Shown: one piece after another, positions 6,146 to 12,092 of the stretch
Layout: each line of letters begins with the position of its first letter
Numbering within the stretch: the first letter of the stretch is position 1
DNA from: Desulfobacterales bacterium
Lineage (GTDB): Bacteria > Desulfobacterota > Desulfobacteria > Desulfobacterales > Desulfosalsimonadaceae
Assembly: GCA_007135795.1 (NCBI GenBank)
Contig: SLIE01000230.1
Location: 1-12,092 of the forward strand
Direction of reading: 5' to 3'
Length of the DNA stretch: 12,092 bases
Made by a program: the position numbers and the translations under genes
The notes under the pieces: model-generated
What the model was told of the DNA's origin: nothing
The model's input: only the letters and a program-made list of their open reading frames with translations
Databases searched by the model: none

Positions 6146-7147
6146 ATGATTCCTGAGACAATAAATCACGCAGGCGCCAACGGTGAGGAAAATCCTCTTC
6201 TCGAAGTCATTGACCTTAAAACATGGTTTCCGATCAAGCGCGGTCTGTTCTCGATTGGGGCTGGAAATGTGCGAGCGGTCGACGGTGTTTCATTTACCAT
6301 AAACCGAAATGAAACACTGGGTCTTGTTGGCGAGTCCGGATGCGGCAAGACTACCCTTGGCCGGACACTATTGCAACTGGAGAAGGCATCCGGCGGGGAG
6401 ATTCTGTTTAACGGTGTATCGATCCCGTCTTTGGGACGCCGGGAAATGAACCGTTTGAGAAGGCATATCCAGGTGATTTTCCAGGATCCGCTCTCATCGC
6501 TCAATCCCCGAATGAATGTGATGGATATCGTAACTGAAGGGCTTGTTCAGTTTGGAATGATCGAAGGTTCCCGGCAGGAACATGCAGCCCGATTGCTCCA
6601 GGAAGTGGGGCTCGGGAGGGACGCCATCCATCGCTGGCCGCATGAGTTTTCAGGTGGCCAGCGTCAGCGTATCAGCATTGCCCGGGCACTTTCCTTAAAA
6701 CCGGACCTGATCATATGTGACGAGGCGGTAAGCGCACTGGATGTTTCCGTGCAGGCCCAGGTCATCAATTTGCTGTTGAAGCTGCAGGAGAGCCATCGGC
6801 TCTCCTATTTGTTCATTTCTCATGATGTCAGTGTTGTCAGCAATATCGCGGACCGGGTGGCGGTAATGTATCTTGGACAGATCGTGGAAATAGGCAATGC
6901 AGCGGATATCATCGGCAACCCGATGCACCCGTATACCCGGGTGCTGATCGCGGCCGTCCCTGTGGCAGGGGGTAAAAGAATCGATGCGCATATTGTTCGG
7001 GGAGAAGCGCCATCCCCTGCATCACCCCCCGAAGGGTGTCGTTTTCATCCAAGATGTCCTGAGGTTATGGCACACTGCAAGCAGATGCCTCCGCCTGTGA
7101 CGACACTAGAAAACGGGCGTATGGTGATGTGTCATTTATACGGATAA
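6146..7147 (+). CDS. Peptide ABC transporter ATP-binding protein, OppF/DppF type
   Basis: Second nucleotide-binding subunit, 333 residues, expected to pair with the upstream ATPase as a heterodimer. Motifs: the OppF-type N-terminus [12 protein letters not shown], Walker A GESGCGKT at 62-69, Q113 in [14 protein letters not shown], signature FSGGQRQ at 168-174, Walker B DLIICDE at 187-193, and histidine 226 in FISHD. The C-terminal domain has NPMHPYT near 258-264 and cysteines at 298, 304, 311 and 329, the same spacing class as its partner. The gene follows after 63 bases. No good ribosome-binding sequence precedes ATG 6146, yet no alternative start codon lies in the first 25 codons, so this start is kept. 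It is the last gene of the operon. Its stop lies inside the 3' end of the convergent gene at 7136-7777 (12-bp overlap). Confidence 0.93.
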   Translation: MIPETINHAGANGEENPLLEVIDLKTWFPIKRGLFSIGAGNVRAVDGVSFTINRNETLGLVGESGCGKTTLGRTLLQLEKASGGEILFNGVSIPSLGRREMNRLRRHIQVIFQDPLSSLNPRMNVMDIVTEGLVQFGMIEGSRQEHAARLLQEVGLGRDAIHRWPHEFSGGQRQRISIARALSLKPDLIICDEAVSALDVSVQAQVINLLLKLQESHRLSYLFISHDVSVVSNIADRVAVMYLGQIVEIGNAADIIGNPMHPYTRVLIAAVPVAGGKRIDAHIVRGEAPSPASPPEGCRFHPRCPEVMAHCKQMPPPVTTLENGRMVMCHLYG

Positions 7148-7777
7148 CGTATAACGATAGCAACTGCTGGGGTTTCTCCCGGCGACCATTGTCGATCGGA
7201 GCCGGTCCGGAGGTCGCTGTTCCCGGGGCGGGGTATTGATTTTGCCGTCATTTTGGATATTCCAGTACATTTTAAATATGGATCTCGAATATACCCCGGG
7301 AACAGCATGATCGCCTTCTTCAAAGACGAAGTTTACCGCGTCTATTTTTTCGTGCTCGGTCAGCGTGAAAGTGGCCGTGGCCATAAACGCATCCGCCCCG
7401 GTCGTACCCATTCTTTGGGTCAGATATCGTGAATTGACCACTTCCACGCTTATAATACCGATTTGAACATCAATGAATTTCAGCTTTGGAGGTCCCAGTG
7501 GCTCCCTGTTCCCCTGGCTGCGAAACGTCTCCGGATCTTTATCTGATCGGTTGAACGCAGCTATCAGTGTTTGGATATCATGCTTGATCAGGTCGATTTT
7601 TTCGCCGCGTATCAACACGTCGCCGGCCTCCTCCCCGATACGGGCATTCCAGGTATACGCCTGGTCCTGGTAATCGATTTCTGTTTCTTCGATTACCAGG
7701 TCCTTATAGACAATCAGCCAGATTAAACCCGGTAACAGCACCGCCAATAAAATACCAAGCAGGTATACCTTTTTCAT
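7136..7777 (-). CDS. Membrane-anchored protein with a possible GerMN-like domain
   Basis: A 213-residue protein with an N-terminal hydrophobic segment (residues 4-24, KKVYLLGILL...) that should anchor it in the membrane with the rest outside. It has no lipobox cysteine. Residues about 60-165 resemble a GerMN (spore germination / sporulation lipoprotein) fold: a helix LIKHDIQTLIAAFN, a strand FIDVQIGIISVEVVNS, then the pattern GTTGADAFMATATFTLTE followed by AVNFVFEEG, which recalls the family's G-S-T-G-E...TLTE...V-F...G pattern. This match is by eye and uncertain. The last 40 residues are basic and proline-rich and match nothing I know. AAAGGAA five bases before the ATG supports the start. 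It lies 26 bases after oadA on the same strand, so it is probably in the decarboxylase operon; its role there is unknown. Confidence 0.72.
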   Translation of the reverse strand: MKKVYLLGILLAVLLPGLIWLIVYKDLVIEETEIDYQDQAYTWNARIGEEAGDVLIRGEKIDLIKHDIQTLIAAFNRSDKDPETFRSQGNREPLGPPKLKFIDVQIGIISVEVVNSRYLTQRMGTTGADAFMATATFTLTEHEKIDAVNFVFEEGDHAVPGVYSRSIFKMYWNIQNDGKINTPPREQRPPDRLRSTMVAGRNPSSCYRYTLSV

Positions 7778-7803
7778 TGCGGTTCCTTTTGTGGCCGCAT
7801 TAT

Positions 7804-9750
7804 CTATCCGATTAAAAGCAGGGGTTCGCCATTCTCGGCCGCATCGCCGGGATTTTTCAAAATTTTCTGCACTGTTCCGTCACACGGTGAAACCATGGTG
7901 CTTTCCATCTTCATTGCCTCAAAGACGACCAGAGAATCACCACTTTTCACCTGATCTCCAACCTTTACATGGTAAGAGATGATCATGCCGGGCATGGGTG
8001 CATTTATCGAAACGGCGTCAGCCGAAACATTGCATGCGGCAGGCGGTTGCTGTGGTACAGGGGCGGCGGGTGCTGCTGCTGCAGCCGGTTGCTGCTGCTG
8101 CTGTACGGGTTGAGTCACTGACGTGACAACCGGCTCTCCACCAACCATTTCAAGTTCCACCCGAACAAATTCGTCGTTTATGTAAACATTGTAGGTTTCC
8201 ATGTTTTCCCGTTTTTCGGGAATTTCCATCACCTGTCCCTTGCGGGCTTTCTGGACGAGTTTTTCTTCCTTCAATCCCTGCTCAAGGGTTCTGGCCTTCA
8301 ATTCTGCGGGCACTTCCTCGTGGTTGTATTTCCAGCGCAGAAATTTCTTCCCTGTGGTGGGGTACAAGGCATAGATAAGAACGTCGTCAATATCTTTGGC
8401 CAGACCTTTCACGTCCTCGCGGGCTTTTTCCAGTTCGGGTTCCAGTATGTCAGCCGGGCGGGTGGTGATGGGCGTTTCCCCTCGTGGATGATTTGCAATG
8501 GCCTTTTTCTGTACCTCGGGATCGACCGGCACGGGAGTTGCCCCGTAAAGCCCGAAACAAAGATCTTTGACCTGTTGGGTGATCGTTTTGTAGCGTTCGT
8601 CCGGTGTATCGAAAAGGACATTGTACACGGTCTGGGTGCCAACGATCTGACTGGTTGGGGTGACCAACGGAACCTGTCCCAGCTCCTTGCGTACCCGGGG
8701 CAATTCCTGGAAGACCTGCTCCAGTTTGTCCAGGGCGTCCATGTCCCGTAACTGGTTGTACAGGTTGGAGAGCATCCCACCGGGTGTCTGGTGCAACAAG
8801 ACATTCGGATCTATGATATTGATCCGCTCGTCGAGCAGGTATCTGTATTTGGGGGTAATCTTCGTGAAATATTCGGAACAGCGGGTCAATTGCACGAGAT
8901 CGAGCCCCGGGTCGCGACTGGTTCCCTTAAGGGCGGCCATCAGCGGTTCCAGCGCGGGATGAGAGGTGCGATATGCCCACGGGGAGAGACAGACATCAAC
9001 AATATCAACGCCGGCTTCTATGGCCTTGAGCATCGACAGGTCTCCCATGCCGGAAGTGAAATGGCTGTGCAGGTGGATCGGTATATCCGTTTGCTCTTTT
9101 AATGCCTTGACCAGGAAGTAGGCATCATAGGGCGAAATAATGCCGGCCATGTCCTTTATGCAGATGGTGTCCGCACCCATCTCTTCCAGTTCCTTGGCCT
9201 TGTCCAGGTAGTATTGCAGGGTGTAGACATCCCCGCCCATTCTGTCTTCGGTCAGGGAGTAGCATATGGCCCCCTGGAAATGCTTCTTGTGTTCCTTGAT
9301 GGACTTTACGACGGTGCGGAAATTTCGAAAATCATTAAGCGCGTCAAAGACCCGAAATACATCGATACCGTTGATGCAGCATCTTTCCGTAAAGGCTTCG
9401 GCCACATCATCTGCATAATGTCTGTAGCCGACAAGGTTCTGCCCCCGAAGAAGCATGGAGAATGGTGTTTTGGGAGCGTATTTCTTCAACGTCCGAATTC
9501 GTTCCCACGGATCTTCCGCCAGAAAGCGATGCATGGTGTCAAAGGTTGCCCCGCCCCAGACTTCCAGGGCGAAAAAACCGACATTGTCCATCTCTCCGAT
9601 GATGGGTATCAGGTCCTCGGTGCGTCCTCTGGTGGCGAAAAGAGACTGATGTCCATCGCGCATGGTCAGGTCCATGAACTTCACCGGGTTATTTATGGCA
9701 ACATCTTCCCCTTTTGTTCCGGCCTCCATGTTTCCTATCTTTTCCTTCAT
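7804..9750 (-). CDS. oadA: Oxaloacetate decarboxylase alpha subunit / pyruvate carboxylase subunit B, biotin protein
   Basis: A 648-residue biotin-dependent carboxyltransferase. The TIM-barrel carboxyltransferase domain (about 22-300) has the catalytic block LTMRDGHQSLFATR (D32), EVWGGATFD at 63-71, the lysine expected to be carbamylated at 199 (ICIKDMAG), and metal ligands HLHSH at 226-230. The PYC/OADA domain (about 300-510) follows, then a Gln/Pro/Ala-rich linker (about 547-573) and a biotinyl domain with EAMKM, biotinylated lysine 614. It would move carboxyl from oxaloacetate (giving pyruvate) to biotin, for OadB to decarboxylate. The adjacent oadB and oadG genes favour the sodium-pump role over an anabolic pyruvate carboxylase, though many databases use the latter name. 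The start chosen is ATG 9750, with AGGAG seven bases upstream; the frame stays open to 9828 but without a ribosome-binding site or family similarity. Confidence 0.93.
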   Translation of the reverse strand: MKEKIGNMEAGTKGEDVAINNPVKFMDLTMRDGHQSLFATRGRTEDLIPIIGEMDNVGFFALEVWGGATFDTMHRFLAEDPWERIRTLKKYAPKTPFSMLLRGQNLVGYRHYADDVAEAFTERCCINGIDVFRVFDALNDFRNFRTVVKSIKEHKKHFQGAICYSLTEDRMGGDVYTLQYYLDKAKELEEMGADTICIKDMAGIISPYDAYFLVKALKEQTDIPIHLHSHFTSGMGDLSMLKAIEAGVDIVDVCLSPWAYRTSHPALEPLMAALKGTSRDPGLDLVQLTRCSEYFTKITPKYRYLLDERINIIDPNVLLHQTPGGMLSNLYNQLRDMDALDKLEQVFQELPRVRKELGQVPLVTPTSQIVGTQTVYNVLFDTPDERYKTITQQVKDLCFGLYGATPVPVDPEVQKKAIANHPRGETPITTRPADILEPELEKAREDVKGLAKDIDDVLIYALYPTTGKKFLRWKYNHEEVPAELKARTLEQGLKEEKLVQKARKGQVMEIPEKRENMETYNVYINDEFVRVELEMVGGEPVVTSVTQPVQQQQQPAAAAAPAAPVPQQPPAACNVSADAVSINAPMPGMIISYHVKVGDQVKSGDSLVVFEAMKMESTMVSPCDGTVQKILKNPGDAAENGEPLLLIG

Positions 9751-9912
9751 CGAACATCTCCTATTTACTTGGTCATATTGTTTGAGGAGCACGTGTTGCC
9801 CCCCTGTGCGTTCTGAATAATACGGCAACCCTGTTCCGGGTCGCCTAAGTTAGTCATCATGATTGATTTACCGTCACCTTAACCCGTCATAAGTTCATAT
9901 TCCGGGAAGATG

Positions 9913-10077
9913 CTATTTTTTATCTTTTTCCGTTTTAGTCCGGCTAAGCTTGCGGATGGCATTCTTTTCGAGAATACTCAGTACGTACATCCATTTAACG
10001 GAAAAAACGAGAAGAATCATTACAAGAAAAAGCATGATAAAAGCAATGATCCCTGTATATATTGCCGTTCCAATCAT
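9913..10077 (-). CDS. 54-residue single-span membrane protein, OadG-like small subunit candidate
   Basis: A short gene between oadB and oadA. The protein begins MIGTAIYTGIIAFIMLFL, continues hydrophobic to about residue 27, then KWMYVLSILEKNAIRK and a lysine-rich tail ending EKDKK. One membrane span at about 4-27 with a basic C-terminal tail predicts a cytoplasmic tail. GGAG lies seven bases ahead of the ATG, a well-placed ribosome-binding site, which supports a real gene. The span with its trailing VxxSVKWM resembles the N-terminal anchor of OadG/MmdD gamma subunits, so it may be a second gamma-like or stabilising subunit of the sodium pump, analogous to the extra small subunits of methylmalonyl-CoA decarboxylase. 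That role is inference. The opposite-strand ORF over the same bases (9910-10203) is probably a shadow. Confidence 0.72.
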   Translation of the reverse strand: MIGTAIYTGIIAFIMLFLVMILLVFSVKWMYVLSILEKNAIRKLSRTKTEKDKK

Positions 10078-10251
10078 TGGTCTGCTCCAAAGTCTGTCTT
10101 ATTGATTTGGCGATATTCCCTTTTTCCTTCAAAGTGGTGTGGCCAGCGCGACCGGCTTGCGGTTATTGAAGAATGCTGTACTTCCATAGCCCACAAAAGT
10201 TAGGCCGCACGCCTTTGACGGAATAAAAGACTGATTTGTCGTTAGGTTCCA

Positions 10252-11367
10252 TTACTGTGCCAATGCGATCAATAGGCCAATAGCTACCGTGGTGCCGATA
10301 ACCCCGGCAACATTCGCGCCCATTGCATGCATTAATAAAAAGTTCTGTGGATTGGCTTTCCGGCCTTCATTCTGGGATACCCTGGCAGCCATCGGGATGG
10401 CGGACACGCCTGCCGAACCGATCAGTGGGTTGACTTTCCCGCCCGTGACCCAGTACAGGATTTTACCCATTATGACGCCGCCTGCCGTGCCGACGGTAAA
10501 GGCGATCAGGCTCAGTACCATTATCTGTACCGTTTCCACGACCAGAAACGTTTCCGCCTGCATGGTTACGCCGACTGTGAGCGTTAACAATATCGTAATG
10601 ATGTTGATCATTTCATTCCCTGCAGCGGCGGCCAGTCGATCGGTAACACCCGATACTCTCAAAAGGTTTCCCACGGCCAGTGCTCCCACCAGGGGAATGG
10701 CTGCCGGGATAATTAACCCAACCAACACTGTCAGCGCGATGGGGAAAATGATCTTCTCCCTGGCGCTAACAGGGCGCAGCTGCTCCATTACCGTCTCTCG
10801 TTCCTTCTGAGTGGTCAGGGCTTGCATGATGGGTGGCTGAATCAATGGCACGAGAGCCATGTATGAGTATGCAGCAGCGGCAATCGGCCCTAAAAGGTGA
10901 GGCGCCAGTCGGATTGCCGCCCATACGGCGATGGGGCCGTCAGCACCGCCCGTACTTCCAATGGCGGAACCTTCCGCAAGCGTAAAGCCAATTACCACCG
11001 AAAGAATCATCACGACAAAGATCCCCAACTGGGCGGCTGCCCCGCACAGCATGGAAAAGGGGTATGCGATGAGCGGCCCGAAGTCGGTCAGAGCCCCGAC
11101 GCCTACAAAGATAAGGAGGGGAAAGACTTCCGTTTCCAAGGGGATATAAAGCTGTTCGAACAATCCGTGTCCGAGCAGGTCTCCCAAGGGAAGATTGGTT
11201 AGAATTACCCCGAAACCGAGGGGCAACAAGATTAACGGCTCATATTTCTTAACTATGGCAAGATAGATAAATAGTGAGCCCACCATTAACATCACAACAT
11301 GACCGATTGTCAAAGCTTGAATGCCGGTCATTGAATAAACATTTAACAGTCTATCGATAACGTCCAT
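10252..11367 (-). CDS. oadB: Sodium-pump decarboxylase beta subunit (carboxybiotin decarboxylase)
   Basis: A 371-residue polytopic membrane protein of the OadB/MmdB/GcdB family. It decarboxylates carboxybiotin carried by the alpha subunit and couples this to export of sodium ions. The sodium-site aspartate is D143 in STGGADGPIAV (D203 of the Klebsiella protein), with Y167/Y169 in AYSYMALVP. The late motif NPLIGSAGVSAIPMAARV gives N313, S322 and R329, exactly the spacing of Klebsiella N373, S382 and R389. Then comes NFLLMHAMGANVAGVIG. All functional residues known for the family are present, so it should be active. About 9-11 hydrophobic segments are visible. The N-terminus is slightly shorter than in some homologues. 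Only a weak AGG element precedes ATG 11367. It is followed by 174 bases with no clear gene, then the small membrane protein. Confidence 0.95.
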   Translation of the reverse strand: MDVIDRLLNVYSMTGIQALTIGHVVMLMVGSLFIYLAIVKKYEPLILLPLGFGVILTNLPLGDLLGHGLFEQLYIPLETEVFPLLIFVGVGALTDFGPLIAYPFSMLCGAAAQLGIFVVMILSVVIGFTLAEGSAIGSTGGADGPIAVWAAIRLAPHLLGPIAAAAYSYMALVPLIQPPIMQALTTQKERETVMEQLRPVSAREKIIFPIALTVLVGLIIPAAIPLVGALAVGNLLRVSGVTDRLAAAAGNEMINIITILLTLTVGVTMQAETFLVVETVQIMVLSLIAFTVGTAGGVIMGKILYWVTGGKVNPLIGSAGVSAIPMAARVSQNEGRKANPQNFLLMHAMGANVAGVIGTTVAIGLLIALAQ

Positions 11368-11479
11368 TATAGTATCAACCTGTTATATACATTGGAAATT
11401 GTTGGTTGTAATGATCGGGTAAAGGGTAAAATCGCAGTATAAAAAGTTCCTGATTATCAAAGGGTGTTTATTATACGAT

Positions 11480-11508
11480 ATTATAGAATACGTTCGTATT
11501 TTGGTCAG
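11480..11508 (-). promoter_or_regulatory. Candidate internal promoter ahead of oadB
   Basis: On the minus strand CTGACC (11508-11503) and a perfect TATAAT (11485-11480) are separated by 17 bases. A second perfect TATAAT lies ten bases further on (11475-11470). The spacer contains a 6-bp inverted repeat, AATACG 11487-11492 and CGTATT 11495-11500, which could be an operator. The -35 overlaps the oadG stop codon, so it would drive oadB and downstream genes separately from oadG. Confidence 0.4.
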
Positions 11509-11741
11509 GCTTTATTTTTATTGATAACCATTTTAGCCGCCGCTGCGATGATAACCATTTTCTTGCGACTTATAGTAGTTGCTGCGGGCACTGTTGTTGC
11601 TGCAGTCGGTTGCACCGCTTCGAATTCCACATCAGGGGTATTCTTATCTTTGTTGATGACATAGAAGTAGATCGCTGTCATTACGACGATCAGCAGTAGT
11701 AATGTAAGTGGGGGTATTTCGGTTTGAAAAAATTGTTCCAT
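11505..11741 (-). CDS. oadG: Sodium-pump decarboxylase gamma subunit, short OadG-like
   Basis: A 78-residue protein with one N-terminal membrane span (about residues 9-29, PPLTLLLLIVVMTAIYFYVI), a Pro/Ala/Thr-rich linker (about 37-58) and a short basic hydrophobic end (RKKMVIIAAAAKMVINKNKA). This is the layout of OadG/MmdD, which holds the alpha and beta subunits together and stabilises the pump. GGAG seven bases upstream of ATG 11741 supports the start. The protein contains no histidine, whereas enterobacterial OadG uses C-terminal histidines to bind zinc; here it resembles the MmdD type (…IAAA… ending). The family call rests on architecture and on the gene lying next to oadB, not on a strong sequence match. 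It is probably first of the visible decarboxylase genes. Confidence 0.72.
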   Translation of the reverse strand: MEQFFQTEIPPLTLLLLIVVMTAIYFYVINKDKNTPDVEFEAVQPTAATTVPAATTISRKKMVIIAAAAKMVINKNKA

Positions 11742-11974
11742 AGCTTAACTCCACGTCGCGTTTTTCTGAATAGTCAAAGTCGGACCGAAAACCATTTTTC
11801 TGATCCTGTTTCAGGCGTTTCACTGAATTGAAATCAAGTCCGCGAAAACTCGCTTTTTCTTCGTGTGATAATCCCGTTAAGGTGCCTGCGCTCGCCTATA
11901 TCAAAATTATGGTTTCCGGTCGAGCTCTATTTTACGTATTGATTTGAAAAATTTAATTAAAATTTACATGTTGT
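11742..11974. other. Intergenic region upstream of oadG
   Basis: 233 bases without a convincing gene. On the minus strand a 16-codon ORF (11795-11745) with AGGA ahead of it ends two bases before the oadG start and contains the oadG ribosome-binding site; it could be a leader peptide or chance. The part near 11940-11970 is very AT-rich. I found no promoter with both boxes convincing. Confidence 0.4.
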
Positions 11975-12091
11975 TTAGACTGCATTTGCCAGAGCATCTT
12001 TTTTCAATTTGCGCCTTTCCTCCAAAGGAAGAGTCAGTGTCGGATTCGCTTTAATACGGATTTTCTGCATCATGTAAACCGCTATGAACAG
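11975..12091 (-). CDS. C-terminal end of an unidentified protein running off the right edge
   Basis: An open minus-strand frame enters from the edge and ends with TAA at 11977-11975. The 38 visible residues read LFIAVYMMQKIRIKANPT and then a charged tail LEERRKLKKDALANAV. A hydrophobic stretch followed by basic residues suggests the last membrane span and cytoplasmic tail of a membrane protein. Too little is visible to name it. It is the same strand as, and upstream of, the oad genes, with 233 bases between. An internal ATG ATG could instead start a 32-residue peptide, which I consider less likely because no ribosome-binding sequence precedes it. Confidence 0.5.
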   Translation of the reverse strand: MFIAVYMMQKIRIKANPTLTLPLEERRKLKKDALANAV

Positions 12092-12092
12092 A

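Noticed and set aside
6121..6150. Promoter-like TTGACT with TATGAT 18 bases later
   Set aside because: The -10 overlaps the start codon of the OppF-type gene and the transcript would begin inside the coding region, where no other start codon exists nearby; probably chance.
7148..7300. Terminator after the transporter operon
   Set aside because: No hairpin with a U tract could be found; the region is inside the coding sequence of the convergent gene.
9751..9828. 26-residue N-terminal extension of OadA to an ATG at 9828
   Set aside because: No ribosome-binding site there and the extra residues look random, while ATG 9750 has AGGAG at ideal spacing and leads straight into the family domain.
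9910..10203. Plus-strand ORF of 97 codons
   Set aside because: It is the antisense of the 54-residue membrane protein, which has a good ribosome-binding site; the encoded product is unlike any family I know and rich in Cys, His and Lys in no pattern.
11841..11870. Short hairpin GCGA-AAAC-TCGC followed by TTTTT on the plus strand
   Set aside because: Only four base pairs, and no plus-strand gene ends there.
1..12092. CRISPR array, tRNA, prophage or defence genes
   Set aside because: No regularly spaced repeats, tRNA-like cloverleaf, integrase or defence-type domains were seen on either strand.

Overview
The window looks like chromosomal DNA from a Gram-negative anaerobe, most likely a deltaproteobacterium (Desulfobacterota, sulfate-reducer type). 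This is inferred from three things: the style of the L13/S9 proteins, a Yej-type peptide importer with an enlarged YejE permease, and a sodium-pump oxaloacetate decarboxylase cluster built on an OadA/pyruvate carboxylase subunit B-like biotin protein. I see no phage, plasmid, transposase, CRISPR, tRNA or rRNA genes.

Layout. 57-689 (minus) is a CYTH-domain protein (class IV adenylate cyclase / triphosphatase family). It is divergent from the ribosomal operon rplM-rpsI (821-1675, plus), which starts with a TTG codon behind a good Shine-Dalgarno sequence and ends at a near-perfect hairpin (1704-1738). About 415 bases without a convincing protein gene follow. They hold the most intriguing element: nested inverted repeats (1771-1965) that fold on paper into one long interrupted rod with a symmetric central bubble, about the size and shape of a 6S-type regulatory RNA, with a second hairpin (1954-2001) that competes for its base. 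The strand is not settled.

2154-7147 (plus) is an ABC importer operon: yejB and yejE-like permeases followed by two separate Opp/Dpp-type ATPases. In E. coli the equivalent ATPase (YejF) is a single fused protein and a binding protein YejA is present; here no binding-protein gene is seen. YejE carries an extra region of roughly 185 residues in its first extracytoplasmic segment. A 139-bp palindromic, MITE-like repeat (3261-3399) separates the two permease genes.

7136-11741 (minus) is a sodium-pump decarboxylase cluster read as oadG, oadB, a 54-residue single-span membrane protein (9913-10077), oadA, and a membrane-anchored protein with a possible GerMN-like domain. OadA would transfer carboxyl from oxaloacetate to biotin, and OadB would decarboxylate carboxybiotin while exporting sodium ions. 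OadG and the tiny protein would be assembly or scaffold subunits. The cluster converges on the transporter operon, with a 12-bp overlap of the 3' ends. A further gene enters from the right edge (11975-12091, minus), of which only the C-terminal 38 codons are visible.
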